This document shows, piece after piece, positions 44,757 through 55,620 of a stretch of DNA of 64,000 nucleotides. The stretch covers positions 1-64,000 of the forward strand of contig NZ_MLFS01000016.1 of assembly GCF_002095485.1 (NCBI RefSeq), in the 5' to 3' direction. The position numbers and the translations under genes were made by a program. The notes under the pieces are model-generated. The model was not told the DNA's origin. It made no database searches and worked only from the letters and a program-made list of their open reading frames with translations. The stretch's first letter is position 1. Each line of letters begins with the position of its first letter. Source of the DNA: Pantoea wallisii. Its GTDB lineage: Bacteria; Pseudomonadota; Gammaproteobacteria; Enterobacterales; Enterobacteriaceae.

Positions 44757-45611
44757 ATGACGTTGTTTAGTTTGTTATTGGTTTTAGGCTGGGAACGCCT
44801 GTTTAAACTGGGTGAACACTGGCAGCTGGATCACCGGCTGGAGCCGCTGTTCCGCAGGCGGCAGCACTTTTCGCTGCTGCGCACGCTATTCATGACCGCG
44901 ATCGCCATGCTGATTGTCTGGCTGGTGGTCTGGAGCCTGAAAGGCATTCTGTTTGGCGTTGTGCAGCTGCTGTTCTGGATCATGGTAGGGCTGCTGTGCA
45001 TCGGTGCCGGCTCGGTACGCCTGCACTATCATCGCTATCTTAAAGCGGCAAGCCATGATGATGAAGCCGCACATCAGGCGATGGCCGCCGAGCTGACGCT
45101 GATTCATGGCGTGCCGGTGGCGTGCAGCGAGCGTGAGTTTTTGTGCGAGCTGCAAAATGCGCTGATCTGGATTAATTTCCGTTACTATCTCGCGCCGATG
45201 TTCTGGTTTGTGGTGGGCGGCCCGTACGGTCCGGTACTGCTGGTCGGGTATGCCTTTTTACGCGCCTGGCAGAGCTGGCTGGCAAAACACCGCTCGCCGC
45301 TGGAGCGCGCGCAATCCGGGGTTGATCGCATACTGCATCTGCTGGATTGGGTGCCAGTGCGTCTGGCGGGCGTGGCTTACGCACTGCTCGGTCACGGGGA
45401 GCGTGCGCTACCGGCCTGGTTTGCCTCACTCAGTGACCGGCATCGCCCACAATATCAGGTGCTCACCAGCCTGGCGCAGTTCTCGCTGGCGCGCGATCCG
45501 CATCTGGATAAAGTGGAAACGCCACGGGTGGCCGTGGCGCTGGCAAAACGTATCTCCCTGGTGCTGGTGGTCGTGGTGGCACTGCTGACGATTTACGGTA
45601 CGCTGGTGTGA
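44757..45611 (+). CDS. ampE: Inner membrane regulatory protein AmpE
   Basis: Polytopic membrane protein of unclear biochemical role, co-transcribed with ampD. It is 284 residues, the E. coli length. There are about four membrane segments (start [16 protein letters not shown]; about 46-90; the [16 protein letters not shown] region; and the C terminus [14 protein letters not shown]). The ATG at 44757 with GCAGGAGCAG upstream is used. Its 3' end overlaps the convergent GH43 gene by 19 bases. Confidence 0.94.
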   Translation: MTLFSLLLVLGWERLFKLGEHWQLDHRLEPLFRRRQHFSLLRTLFMTAIAMLIVWLVVWSLKGILFGVVQLLFWIMVGLLCIGAGSVRLHYHRYLKAASHDDEAAHQAMAAELTLIHGVPVACSEREFLCELQNALIWINFRYYLAPMFWFVVGGPYGPVLLVGYAFLRAWQSWLAKHRSPLERAQSGVDRILHLLDWVPVRLAGVAYALLGHGERALPAWFASLSDRHRPQYQVLTSLAQFSLARDPHLDKVETPRVAVALAKRISLVLVVVVALLTIYGTLV

Positions 45612-46545
45612 TCGGCAGGCGGTACACCGAAATCCGGTGTACCGTCTTTGCGCCAGGTAAAGTATTTCAATCGTGTGTGGCGATTCGGATCCCACAGCGG
45701 ATCGCCCTCAATTTCGGTGTAGTTACGCGCGTGATACACCAGTACATCCTGGCCTTTCTCATCCTGCGTGAAGCTATTGTGTCCCGGTCCGTACTGCTGG
45801 TTATCCCAGCTGGTACTGAACACCGGTCGCGCGGATTTCTGCCATGCCCGGCTATCCAGCGGATCGGCCAGCGCATCAATGCTTAACATTCCCAGACAGT
45901 AGTTCTCATCCGTGGCGCTGGCGGAGTAGGTGACAAACAGCCGATCGTTATGGCGAATCACGGCCGGCCCTTCATTGACGCTAAAGCCTGCACACTCCCA
46001 CTCATATTCCGGCCGGCTTAGCATCACGGGCGTGCTCTTCAGCGTCCAGGGGTTGAGCAGTTCCGCCAGATAAAGGTTGGAGTTACCAGGAATCGCCGGA
46101 TCTTTCTGCGCCCACAGATACCAGTTTTTGCCCTGATGCACGAAGTGAGTCGCATCCAGTGCGAAGCTGTCAATGTGGTATATACCCGGCGGCATGGCTG
46201 CCAGTGGCCGCTCAGGGGATCGGCATCGTCACACACCAGCGCATACATGCGGTGCTGGAATAACCCCTCTTTGATGGCGCGCGTGGGGGCTGCGGCGAAG
46301 TAGATCACCCACTGCCCGTTAATATGGTGCAGCTCCGGCGCCCAGATCAGTTCGCTGTACGGTCCGGTATCCGGCTTCTGCCACACCGTTACCGCTTCCG
46401 CCGCGATCAGGCCATTTAGCGTGCTGGCATAGCGGATCTCCAGCCGGTCATACGCCGGCACTGAAGCGATAAAGTAGTAGCCGTCGCCGTGCCGCAAAAT
46501 AAACGGATCGGCGCGTTGAGTAATAAACGGGTTAGGCCAGCTCAT
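45593..46545 (-). CDS. Glycoside hydrolase family 43 protein (one apparent frameshift)
   Basis: Probable cytoplasmic alpha-arabinofuranosidase or beta-xylosidase; no signal peptide. The N-terminal frame gives [22 protein letters not shown], with the first GH43 aspartate in ADPFI, and [20 protein letters not shown]. It shifts near 46196 to a second frame with [21 protein letters not shown] (middle aspartate) and [15 protein letters not shown] (catalytic glutamate). One added base gives about 317 residues. Its start overlaps the stop of the upstream GPH transporter (ATGA), so import and hydrolysis of short pentosides are linked. Absent from this locus in E. coli. The sugar specificity is inference. 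Confidence 0.85.
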
Positions 46546-47948
46546 TTGATCTCTCCGGGTTGAGTAGTGGCGGTGGCGGAGGGTGCCGATAAGTCACGGA
46601 AATTAGCGCGGCGCAGTGCCAGGTCATCCTGAATGGTGCGCATTAGCTGGCGATCGACTTTGAGCAGTCGCACCACGCCCGCGGTGATCAGGTAACCGAC
46701 ACCGGGGATAACGGTGAACAGCAGCATGATGCCATTGATCGCCTCAGCGGATTGCTGCTTCGCGCCCGCATTGTAGCCATAGATGGACAGTAAAAAACCG
46801 ACCATCGCACCTGCTACTGCCAGGCCGACTTTCAGGAAGAACAGATTGCCGGAGAAGCTCATGCCGGTAATGCGTTTACCGGTTTTCCACTCACCGTAAT
46901 CATCAACATCGGCCATCAGCGACCAGTGCAGCGGCGAGGGAATCTGGTGCAGGATATTTAGCAGGAAGTAGGCAATCACTACCGCGACAGTGGCATGCGG
47001 ATCAATCCAGTAGAAACCGCAGGAGAAGAGCGCCAGTGCGATGTTGGTCCAGAAGAAGACTTTCAGCTTGCACCAGCGATCGGTAAGGATTTTTGCCAGC
47101 GTGCTGCCGAACATCATGCCAATCACGCCCAGGCTGATAAACAGCGTGGCGAAGTGCGTGGACTGACCCATCACCCAGGTGACGTAGTACATGGTGGCCG
47201 CCATGCGAATAAAGCCAGGGCAGACGTTGCAGAAGGTCAGCAGCAGGATGCGCACCCACTGATCGTTCTTCCACACATCCCGCAGATCCTTCTTCAGGTC
47301 ATCATTGCTCGGCACTGCCGGACGAATACGCTCACGCACCGTGGCAAAGCAGAACAGGAACATCGCCAGACCGATCAGCGCCAGTACGCTCATCGCCAGC
47401 TGATAGCCGCGCGCTCTGTTTTCACCACCAAACCACTCGGCCATGGGCAGCAGCGAGAGTGAGAGGATCAGCGTTGCCACGCCAACCATGACAAAACGAT
47501 ATGACTGGCAGGAGACGCGTTCGCTCGGGTCATTCGTGATAACGCCGCCCAGCGAGCAGTAGGGAATGTTGATGGCGGTGTAGGTGAGCGACATCAGGAA
47601 GTAGGTGACAAATGCCCAGATGACTTTGTTGTCATAGCTCCAGTCTGGCGTGGTGAACATCAGCACGCTAAACAGCACGTAAGGCACTGAGACCCAAAGC
47701 AGCCACGGGCGAAAACGGCCCCATCGGCTCTGCGTACGGTCAGCGATAGCGCCCATAATTGGATCGGTTACCGCATCAAGCACGCGCACGGAAAGCAGTA
47801 GCGTGCCCACCAGCGCCGGGGCGAGGCCAAACACATCAGTGTAAAAATAGTTGAGGAAAAGCATGATGGCGCCGCCAATCATGTTACATCCGGCATCGCC
47901 CATGCCGTATCCCAGTTTTTCTCTGAACGAGAGGGCTGCTCCTTTCAT
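46542..47948 (-). CDS. GPH-family sugar:cation symporter (XynP/YicJ-like)
   Basis: Glycoside-pentoside-hexuronide symporter, 468 residues with about 12 membrane segments. Family marks are GYGMGDAGCNMIGG at the N terminus, VTDPIMGAIADRTQSRWGRFRPWLLW (residues about 62-86), and the NIPYCSLGGVITNDPSERV loop. The ATG at 47948 (MKGAALSFREKLGYG) has CAGGAG upstream. Followed directly by the GH43 gene, the usual partner in pentoside utilisation. No regulator or cognate operator is recognised nearby. Confidence 0.9.
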   Translation of the reverse strand: MKGAALSFREKLGYGMGDAGCNMIGGAIMLFLNYFYTDVFGLAPALVGTLLLSVRVLDAVTDPIMGAIADRTQSRWGRFRPWLLWVSVPYVLFSVLMFTTPDWSYDNKVIWAFVTYFLMSLTYTAINIPYCSLGGVITNDPSERVSCQSYRFVMVGVATLILSLSLLPMAEWFGGENRARGYQLAMSVLALIGLAMFLFCFATVRERIRPAVPSNDDLKKDLRDVWKNDQWVRILLLTFCNVCPGFIRMAATMYYVTWVMGQSTHFATLFISLGVIGMMFGSTLAKILTDRWCKLKVFFWTNIALALFSCGFYWIDPHATVAVVIAYFLLNILHQIPSPLHWSLMADVDDYGEWKTGKRITGMSFSGNLFFLKVGLAVAGAMVGFLLSIYGYNAGAKQQSAEAINGIMLLFTVIPGVGYLITAGVVRLLKVDRQLMRTIQDDLALRRANFRDLSAPSATATTQPGEIK

Positions 47949-48075
47949 AGTCGTCTCCTGCGACAGGTGGAGCAAAAATTATCTGCGTAAAATCAGCAGT
48001 CTGGTGGTAAATAATCGGTCGGGTAGATGGACAAAATGCGCGGAGGAGGAAAAGTGTGAGGCAGATCGGCTGAAT

Positions 48076-48099
48076 GGCCCGACGCTAATTTGTCGGGCC
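48076..48099 (-). terminator. Hairpin downstream of aroP
   Basis: GGCCCGAC and GTCGGGCC form a perfect eight-base stem, nine bases after the repaired aroP stop on the reverse strand. The T-rich tail is weak. Confidence 0.6.
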
Positions 48100-48107
48100 G
48101 CAATACA

Positions 48108-49462
48108 TTAGGCTTTCTGGACTTTATTTTTGATGGTGTAACCTATCGCCAGCACCACCAGCCAGACCGGAATCAGCCAGACAGAGATCGCCATGCCCGG
48201 CGTGATAGCATGATGACCAGCACGGCAGCCATGAACAGCAGGCAGATCCAGTTACCCAATGGATAGAGCACCGCGCGAAAACGGGTAGTTACGCCCTGCT
48301 GATCTTTCTTTTTACGGAATTTCATGTGGGCAAGGCTAATCATCGCCCAGTTGATCACCAGCGCAGAGACCACCAGTGACATCAGCAGGCCGAAGGCTTC
48401 GCCAGGCATGAGGTAGTTGATCAGCACACACAGCGCGGTAGCCACCGCAGAGACCAGAATAGTGCCGACCGGAACGCCGCGGCGATCCACTTTCAGCAGC
48501 GCTTTCGGCGCGTTGCCCTGCTGTGCCAGACCAAACAGCATACGGCTGTTGCAGTAAACGCAGCTGTTATAGACCGACAGCGCGGCGGTCAGGATCACCA
48601 CGTTCAGTGCATTGGCAACCAGCGCATCGCCCAGTTCATGGAAGATCAGCACGAAGGGGCTGGTCTCTTCCGTTACGCGCGTCCACGGCATCAGCGAGAG
48701 CAGCACAGCCAGCGAGCCAATATAGAAGATCAGAATACGCCACAGCACCTGATTGGTGGCTTTAGGGATGCTCTCTTCCGGATTGTCCGCTTCTGCGGCA
48801 GTGATGCCAACCAGCTCCAGCCCGCCGAATGAGAACATGATAATAGCCATCATCATGACCAGGCCCGTCATACCGTGCGGCAGGAAGCCGCCCTGACTCC
48901 ACAGATTGCTGACAGAGGCTTGCGGGCCGCCGCTACCGCTGAACAGCAGCCAACCGCCAAACAGAATCATGCCAATAACCGCCACCACTTTAATGATCGC
49001 GAACCAGAACTCCATTTCGCCAAACACTTTGACGTTAGTGAGGTTGATGGCATTGATAACCACGAAGAAGATCGCGGCGGTAGCCCAGGTAGGGAAATCC
49101 GGCCACCAGAACTGGATATATTTGCCCACGGCCGTGAGCTCAGCCATCGCCACCAGTACATACAGCACCCAGTAGTTCCAGCCAGAGGCGAACCCGGCAA
49201 AGTTGCCCCAGTACTTGTAGGCAAAATGGCTGAAGCTGCCGGCTACCGGCTCTTCTACTACCATCTCACCCAGCTGCCGCATAATCAGAAAGGCGATGAA
49301 ACCGGCGATCGCATAGCCGAGAATGACCGCCGGACCCGCCGATTTAATCACTGACGCGCTACCCAGAAACAGGCCTGTGCCTACGGCACCGCCCAGCGCA
49401 ATCAGCTGAATATGGCGATTTTTTAAGCCGCGATGCAGCGTTTCGCCATGCTGTTGTTCCAT
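48108..49462 (-). CDS. aroP: Aromatic amino acid permease AroP (one apparent frameshift near C terminus)
   Basis: APC-family symporter for phenylalanine, tyrosine and tryptophan. It starts MEQQHGETLHRGLKNRHIQLIALGG and has about 12 membrane segments; GTGLFLGSASVI and SFSHFAYKYWG are conserved. As read, the frame stops at 48173 with a spurious tail (SRRAWRSLSG). Adding one base near 48207 restores ITPGMAISVWLIPVWLVVLAIGY and an end at the TAA at 48108, giving 451 residues (E. coli 457). Two TyrR-box-like sequences lie upstream. Confidence 0.92.
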
Positions 49463-49506
49463 ACAAACCTCGTTATGTAGTTATTGTGCGCCTGCAGTGC
49501 GCGCAC

Positions 49507-49544
49507 TGTAAGGCTGTTTTGCTCAATGTAATCTTTTCTTTACG
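49507..49544 (-). promoter_or_regulatory. Pair of TyrR boxes upstream of aroP
   Basis: TGTAAT-CTTTTC-TTTACG (49527-49544) fits the TyrR consensus TGTAAA-N6-TTTACA with two mismatches. A weaker box TGTAAG-GCTGTT-TTGCTC (49507-49524) lies 20 bases away, giving the strong-plus-weak pair expected for TyrR control of aroP. Confidence 0.65.
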
Positions 49545-49926
49545 GCATCTGGCGTGCTGTGTGCATGCACTGGCTACCATGGCGACCAGAATAGTGATAA
49601 GCGCGTCGCTTTGCACCTGCTTTTGCTTTTTGTGCTAAGAGATGGCTGAAAAAGCAGCAGCATCCTCTGCCTGCCCTAATGAATATTTTTGCCACGAATA
49701 AAAGCAGTACACGAATAGCTTTCCCTTATGGCTGCAAGGGAGATGCCGGGCTAACTCAGTGTAAGGTTTGGTAAAAGTGAAATTTGTTAACATTTGCCTG
49801 CACTCAGACATTTCTTGCCTGATACCGGTAAGTTAGCGCGCTGTATCAGGAATCTACCCCGGAAGGGTGACCGGCGGCATCTGGACACAAGGTGAATACT
49901 TTGTTACTTTACCGGCACCATTTTTC
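49545..49926. other. aroP-pdhR divergent spacer
   Basis: About 380 bases with no gene recognised. An inverted repeat CCTGATAC (49818-49825) / GTATCAGG (49843-49850) with a 17-base loop lies about 125 bases before pdhR; there is no T run and I cannot assign a role. Confidence 0.5.
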
Positions 49927-49943
49927 AATTGGTATTACCAATT
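49927..49943 (+). promoter_or_regulatory. PdhR operator
   Basis: AATTGGTATTACCAATT is a perfect palindrome matching the PdhR site ATTGGT-N3-ACCAAT, 33 bases before the pdhR ATG. PdhR should repress its own operon here, relieved by pyruvate. Confidence 0.93.
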
Positions 49944-49975
49944 TACTCCGGACGTTTGGCTCATAAGAAGGGAAG

Positions 49976-50740
49976 ATGGCTTACAGTAAAATTCGCCAAC
50001 CCAAGCTCTCCGATGCGATTGAGCAGCAACTGGAATCGCTGATCATGGAAGGCACGCTCCAGCCGGGTGAAAAACTGCTTCCCGAACGCGAACTGGCCAA
50101 ACAGTTTGATGTCTCACGTCCGTCACTCCGTGAAGCGATTCAGAGTCTGGAAGCCAAAGGTTTGCTGATGCGCCGCCAGGGTGGCGGGACGTTTGTGCAG
50201 CAGAATCTTTGGCAAAGCCTGAGCGATCCGCTGGTTGGCCTGCTGGCTGAGCATCCGGAATCACAGTTTGACCTGCTGGAGACGCGCCATGCGCTGGAAG
50301 GCGTAGCGGCCTATTATGCGGCGTTGCGCGGTACCGATGAAGATCTGCAGCGCATCCGCGACTGCCACATACATATTCAGCAGGCGCAGGAGAGCGGCGA
50401 TCTCGATGCGGAAGCAGATGCCGTAATGAAGTATCAGATCGCGGTCACAGAAGCGGCCCATAATGTGGTGCTTCTGCATTTGCTACGCTCTATGGGCCCT
50501 ATGCTGGAACAAAACGTCCGTCAGAATTTCGAATTGCTCTACGCTCGCCGGGAAATGCTGGCGAAAGTGAGCGGTCACCGCGCCAGTATTTTTGAGGCGA
50601 TTGTGGCTCGTGAGCCGGAACAAGCACGCGAGGCATCCCATCGTCACCTGGCGTTCATTGAGGAAATCTTGCTGGACAGAAGTCGGGAGCAGAGCCGTCG
50701 TGAACGCTCCCTGCGTCGTTTACAGCAACGTAAGGAATAA
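49976..50740 (+). CDS. pdhR: Pyruvate-responsive repressor PdhR
   Basis: GntR/FadR-family regulator of pdhR-aceEF-lpd. It is 254 residues, the E. coli length. The N-terminal winged helix ([35 protein letters not shown]) and FCD effector domain ([35 protein letters not shown]) are present. The perfect PdhR operator upstream indicates autorepression. First gene of the pyruvate dehydrogenase operon. Confidence 0.97.
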   Translation: MAYSKIRQPKLSDAIEQQLESLIMEGTLQPGEKLLPERELAKQFDVSRPSLREAIQSLEAKGLLMRRQGGGTFVQQNLWQSLSDPLVGLLAEHPESQFDLLETRHALEGVAAYYAALRGTDEDLQRIRDCHIHIQQAQESGDLDAEADAVMKYQIAVTEAAHNVVLLHLLRSMGPMLEQNVRQNFELLYARREMLAKVSGHRASIFEAIVAREPEQAREASHRHLAFIEEILLDRSREQSRRERSLRRLQQRKE

Positions 50741-50773
50741 CGCACGGCAATGAACGTGCGACATAAACGACGG

Positions 50774-50822
50774 GCCTGTCTTCTTGTGCTGTGAACCTGA
50801 AGCAAAGCATAAGAAGACAGGC
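50774..50822 (+). promoter_or_regulatory. Long inverted repeat between pdhR and aceE
   Basis: GCCTGTCTTCTTGTGCT (50774-50790) pairs with AGCATAAGAAGACAGGC (50806-50822) over 17 positions with a single G-T or mismatch position, loop 15 bases. It lies 45 bases before the aceE start with no T run. It may be an mRNA-processing or partial-attenuation element setting pdhR against aceEF levels. Confidence 0.6.
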
Positions 50823-50866
50823 TCCTGATAATTCAACGTATTAGACACAGATAAGGAATACACCCC

Positions 50867-53533
50867 ATGTCAGAACGTTTACAGAATGACGTGGATCCGA
50901 TCGAAACTCGTGACTGGCTACAGGCGATCGAATCGGTCATCCGTGAAGAAGGTGTTGAGCGCGCGCAGTATCTGATTGACCAGGTATTAAGTGCTGCCCG
51001 CAAAGGTGGTGTGAAAGTGGCTGCGGGCGGTAACGCCGTAAGCAACTACATCAACTCTATTGCTGTTGAAGATGAACCGGACTATCCGGGCAACACCTCT
51101 CTTGAACGTCGTATCCGTTCCGCAATTCGCTGGAACGCCATCATGTCAGTTCTGCGTGCGTCGAAGAAAGATCTGGAGCTGGGTGGCCACATGTCCTCCT
51201 TCCAGTCCTCTGCCACCATTTATGAAGTGTGCTTTAACCACTTCTTCCGTGCGCGCAGCGAAAAAGACGGTGGCGATCTGGTTTACTTCCAGGGTCACAT
51301 CTCTCCAGGTATCTACGCACGCGCGTTCCTGGAAGGGCGTCTGACTGAAGAGCAGATGAACAACTTCCGTCAGGAAGTGCACGGCAACGGTCTCTCCTCT
51401 TATCCGCACCCGAAACTGATGCCGGAGTTCTGGCAGTTCCCGACCGTTTCTATGGGTCTGGGTCCGCTGAATGCGATTTATCAGGCTAAATTCCTGAAGT
51501 ATCTGCATCACCGTGGTCTGAAAGATACCGCTAACCAGACCGTTTACGCCTTCCTGGGCGATGGCGAAATGGATGAGCCGGAATCAAAAGGCGCAATCAC
51601 CATCGCGACCCGTGAGAAGCTGGATAACCTGGTCTTCATCATCAACTGTAACCTGCAGCGTCTGGATGGCCCGGTCACCGGTAACGGCAAGATCATTAAC
51701 GAGCTGGAAGGCATCTTTGCCGGTGCTGGCTGGAACGTGATCAAAGTGATCTGGGGCGGTCGCTGGGATGAGCTGTTGAAGAAAGACACCAGCGGTAAAC
51801 TGATCCAGCTGATGAACGAAACCGTTGATGGCGATTATCAGACCTTTAAATCCCGCGATGGCGCTTACGTACGTGAGCACTTCTTCGGTAAATACCCGGA
51901 GACCGCCGCGCTGGTGAAAGACTGGTCCGACGAAGAGATCTTCGCCCTGAACCGCGGTGGTCACGATCCGAAGAAAGTCTACGCTGCCCTGAAGAAAGCG
52001 CAGGAGACCAAAGGTCAGCCAACGCTGATTCTGGCACATACCATTAAAGGCTATGGTATGGGCGACACCGCGGAAGGCAAAAACATTGCGCACCAGGTGA
52101 AGAAGATGAACATGGATGGCGTACGCTACATCCGCGATCGCTTCAACGTGCCAGTGGCCGATGACAAAATCGAAGATCTGCCTTACGTCACCTTCGAAAA
52201 AGGCTCTGAAGAGTACAACTACCTGCACGGCCAGCGTGAAAAACTGGGCGGCTACCTGCCAACCCGCCAGCCAAACTTCAGCGAGAAGCTGGAGATGCCT
52301 GCGCTGGAAGAGTTCAGCGCGCTGCTGGAAGAGCAGAACAAAGAGATCTCAACCACCATCGCTTTCGTGCGTGCACTGAACGTGATGCTGAAGAACAAGT
52401 CGATCAAAGATCGCCTGGTACCGATCCTCGCGGACGAAGCCCGTACCTTCGGTATGGAAGGTCTGTTCCGTCAGATTGGTATCTATAGCCCGAACGGCCA
52501 GCAGTATACGCCTCAGGACCGTGAGCAGGTTGCTTACTATAAAGAGGACGAAAAAGGCCAGATCCTGCAGGAAGGGATTAACGAGCTGGGCGCAGGTTCA
52601 TCCTGGCTGGCGGCGGCAACGTCTTACAGCACCAACAATCTGCCAATGATCCCGTTCTACATCTATTACTCGATGTTTGGCTTCCAGCGCATCGGCGATC
52701 TGATGTGGCTGGCGGGCGATCAGCAGGCGCGCGGCTTCCTTGTCGGCGGCACCTCTGGTCGTACTACGCTGAACGGCGAAGGTCTGCAGCACGAAGATGG
52801 TCACAGCCACATTCAGTCGCTGACTATCCCGAACTGTATCTCTTACGATCCGTCTTACGCCTACGAAGTGGCAGTCATCATGCATGATGGCCTGGTACGT
52901 ATGTACGGTGAAGCGCAGGAAAACATCTACTACTACATCACCACGCTGAACGAAAACTACCACATGCCAGCGATGCCGCAGGGTGCGGAAGAGGGTATCC
53001 GTAAGGGTATCTACAAGCTGGAGACGGTAGAGGGCAGCAAAGGCAAAGTGCAGCTGCTGGGCTCAGGTTCTATCCTGCGCCACGTACGTGAAGCCGCACA
53101 GATCCTGGCGAAAGAGTACGGTATCGGTTCTGACGTCTACAGCGTGACCTCGTTCACCGAACTGGCGCGTGATGGCCAGGATTGTGAGCGCTGGAATATG
53201 CTGCATCCGACCGAAGAAGCGCGTGTACCTTACATCGCTCAGGTGATGAACGATGCGCCGGCTGTGGCATCAACCGACTACATGAAGCTGTTTGCAGAGC
53301 AGGTTCGCAGCTACGTACCGGCCAGCGACTATCGCGTGCTGGGTACCGATGGCTTCGGGCGTTCTGACAGCCGCGAAAACCTGCGTCACCACTTCGAAGT
53401 GGATGCATCGTATGTGGTGGTAGCTGCGCTGGGTGAGCTGGCTAAACGCGGCGAGATCGATAAGAAAGTGGTTGCGGACGCGATCGCGAAATTCGATATC
53501 GACGCCGATAAAGTTAACCCGCGTCTGGCTTAA
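50867..53533 (+). CDS. aceE: Pyruvate dehydrogenase E1 component AceE
   Basis: ThDP-dependent decarboxylase of the pyruvate dehydrogenase complex, homodimeric E1 type. It is 888 residues (E. coli 887). The ThDP motif starts [14 protein letters not shown] (about residue 230) and runs to [16 protein letters not shown] (about 260). [12 protein letters not shown], the HEDGHSH active-site loop (about 640) and the C-terminal transketolase-like domain are intact. AAGGAA lies upstream of the ATG. Followed by aceF after a 14-base gap. Confidence 0.98.
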   Translation: MSERLQNDVDPIETRDWLQAIESVIREEGVERAQYLIDQVLSAARKGGVKVAAGGNAVSNYINSIAVEDEPDYPGNTSLERRIRSAIRWNAIMSVLRASKKDLELGGHMSSFQSSATIYEVCFNHFFRARSEKDGGDLVYFQGHISPGIYARAFLEGRLTEEQMNNFRQEVHGNGLSSYPHPKLMPEFWQFPTVSMGLGPLNAIYQAKFLKYLHHRGLKDTANQTVYAFLGDGEMDEPESKGAITIATREKLDNLVFIINCNLQRLDGPVTGNGKIINELEGIFAGAGWNVIKVIWGGRWDELLKKDTSGKLIQLMNETVDGDYQTFKSRDGAYVREHFFGKYPETAALVKDWSDEEIFALNRGGHDPKKVYAALKKAQETKGQPTLILAHTIKGYGMGDTAEGKNIAHQVKKMNMDGVRYIRDRFNVPVADDKIEDLPYVTFEKGSEEYNYLHGQREKLGGYLPTRQPNFSEKLEMPALEEFSALLEEQNKEISTTIAFVRALNVMLKNKSIKDRLVPILADEARTFGMEGLFRQIGIYSPNGQQYTPQDREQVAYYKEDEKGQILQEGINELGAGSSWLAAATSYSTNNLPMIPFYIYYSMFGFQRIGDLMWLAGDQQARGFLVGGTSGRTTLNGEGLQHEDGHSHIQSLTIPNCISYDPSYAYEVAVIMHDGLVRMYGEAQENIYYYITTLNENYHMPAMPQGAEEGIRKGIYKLETVEGSKGKVQLLGSGSILRHVREAAQILAKEYGIGSDVYSVTSFTELARDGQDCERWNMLHPTEEARVPYIAQVMNDAPAVASTDYMKLFAEQVRSYVPASDYRVLGTDGFGRSDSRENLRHHFEVDASYVVVAALGELAKRGEIDKKVVADAIAKFDIDADKVNPRLA

Positions 53534-53547
53534 GAGGTAAGAGAGTA

Positions 53548-55445
53548 ATGGCTATCGAAATTAACGTACCGGATATCGGGTCAGACGAAGTTGAAGTGAC
53601 CGAGATCCTGGTGAAGGTGGGCGACAAGGTTGAAGCTGAGCAGTCGCTGATCACCGTGGAAGGCGATAAAGCCTCAATGGAAGTGCCTTCGCCGCAGGCC
53701 GGCGTGGTGAAAGAGATCAAAATCTCTACCGGTGACAAAGTGAATACCGGTTCACTGATCATGATCTTTGACGCGGAGGGTGCCGCAGAGGCTGCACCTG
53801 CCCCGGCGGCAGAAGAGAAGAAGGCCGAAGCGGCGCCAGCAGCAGCGGCATCCACTGAAGCGAAAGACGTCAACGTGCCGGATATCGGCGGCGATGAAGT
53901 CGAAGTAACCGAAATTCTGGTTAAAGTCGGCGACAAAGTTGAAGCCGAGCAGTCGCTGATCACCGTGGAGGGCGATAAAGCTCCATGGAAGTGCCTGCAC
54001 CGTTTGCGGGCGTGGTGAAAGAGATCAAGATCGCTACCGGCGATAAAGTGAACACAGGTTCACTGATCATGATCTTCGAAGCCGAAGGCGCAGCGCCGAA
54101 AGCTGACGCGAAGCCGGAAGTGAAAGAGGCTGCTGCCTCTGCACCGGCTGCGGCTGCGGGTGCGAAAGAGGTCAACGTACCGGACATTGGTGGCGACGAA
54201 GTGGAAGTCACCGAAGTGCTGGTTAAAGTGGGCGACAAAGTTGAAGCTGAGCAGTCACTGATTGTGGTTGAAGGCGATAAAGCTTCGATGGAAGTTCCGG
54301 CGCCATTCGCTGGTACGGTCAAAGAGCTGAAAGTCTCAACGGGCGATAAAGTCAGCACCGGTTCACTGATCATGGTGTTTGAAGTCGAAGGCGCAGCGCC
54401 TGCGGCATCGGCACCGGCAGCGAAACAGGATGCCGCACCGGCAGCAGAAGCGAAGCCCGCGGCAGCGCCTGCGCCAGCCGCAGCGAAAACCGAAGCGAAG
54501 AGCGAGTTTGCTGAGAACGATGCTTATGTCCACGCGACGCCGGTGATTCGTCGCCTGGCGCGCGAGTTCGGCGTGAACCTGGCGAAAGTCAAAGGCACCG
54601 GCCGCAAAGGCCGCATCCTGAAAGAGGATGTGCAGACTTACGTGAAAGACGCCGTTAAGCGTGCAGAAGCGGCACCGGCTGCGGCTGCTGGCGGCGGTCT
54701 GCCAGGCATGCTGCCATGGCCGAAAGTGGACTTCAGCAAGTTCGGCGAAATCGAAGAAGTGGAGCTGGGCCGTATCCAGAAAATCTCGGGTGCTAACCTG
54801 AGCCGTAACTGGGTGATGATCCCGCACGTGACTCACTTCGATAAAACCGATATCACCGATCTGGAAGCGTTCCGCAAACAGCAGAACGCTGAAGCTGAGA
54901 AGCGTAAGCTGGATGTGAAGTTCACGCCTGTCGTGTTCATCATGAAAGCAGTAGCGGCTGCGCTGGAGCAGATGCCACGTTTCAACAGCTCGCTGTCTGA
55001 AGATGGTCAGAAACTGACGCTGAAGAAGTACATCAATATCGGTGTAGCGGTGGATACGCCAAACGGTCTGGTGGTTCCGGTGTTCAAAGACGTGAACAAG
55101 AAGGGCATCACCGAGCTGTCGCGTGAACTGATGGCGACCTCGAAGAAGGCGCGTGATGGCAAGCTGACCGCCAGCGACATGCAGGGCGGCTGCTTCACCA
55201 TCTCCAGCCTCGGTGGCCTGGGCACCACGCACTTCGCGCCGATTGTGAACGCGCCGGAAGTGGCTATCCTCGGTGTCTCTAAGTCAGCGATGGAGCCGGT
55301 CTGGAATGGCAAAGAGTTTGCACCGCGTCTGATGATGCCCATCTCGCTCTCCTTCGACCACCGCGTGATCGACGGTGCTGATGGTGCGCGCTTCATCACC
55401 ATCATCAACAATATGCTGTCTGATATTCGCCGTCTGGTGATGTGA
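53548..55445 (+). CDS. aceF: Dihydrolipoamide acetyltransferase AceF, E2 (one apparent frameshift)
   Basis: Core acetyltransferase of the pyruvate dehydrogenase complex. Three tandem lipoyl domains each carry GDKAS-MEVP, the lysine being the lipoylation site; they are joined by Ala/Pro-rich linkers, then come an E1/E3-binding domain ([20 protein letters not shown]) and the catalytic domain with [10 protein letters not shown]. As read, the frame breaks inside the second lipoyl motif: AAAGCTCC near 53982 needs one more T (GCT TCC). Repaired length is 632 residues (E. coli 630). The lipoyl repeats are near-identical at DNA level, which could also disturb assembly. Confidence 0.94.
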
Positions 55446-55452
55446 CGTTAAT

Positions 55453-55476
55453 CAAGGCCGGCGAATGCCGGCCTTG
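55453..55476 (+). terminator. Hairpin after aceF
   Basis: CAAGGCCGGC-GAAT-GCCGGCCTTG, a ten-base perfect stem followed only by TTG. Likely partial terminator or 3' stabiliser, since lpd has its own promoter but is also read through from pdhR in E. coli. Confidence 0.7.
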
Positions 55477-55501
55477 TTGTAAGCATTCGGAGTTGCCGCG
55501 G

Positions 55502-55530
55502 TTGGCAGTTTGTTAACAATTCTGTAAACT
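55502..55530 (+). promoter_or_regulatory. lpd promoter
   Basis: TTGGCA (55502-55507) and TAAACT (55525-55530) with a 17-base spacer, about 90 bases before lpd. E. coli lpd also has an internal promoter here. Confidence 0.65.
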
Positions 55531-55620
55531 CTCGCGGTGAAATGTCCCGGTGGATATAGGGCATCCGGAGTCTGGGATAGACTCTACGTCTGGCCGCCGG
55601 AAATCTAACAAGAGGTCATG

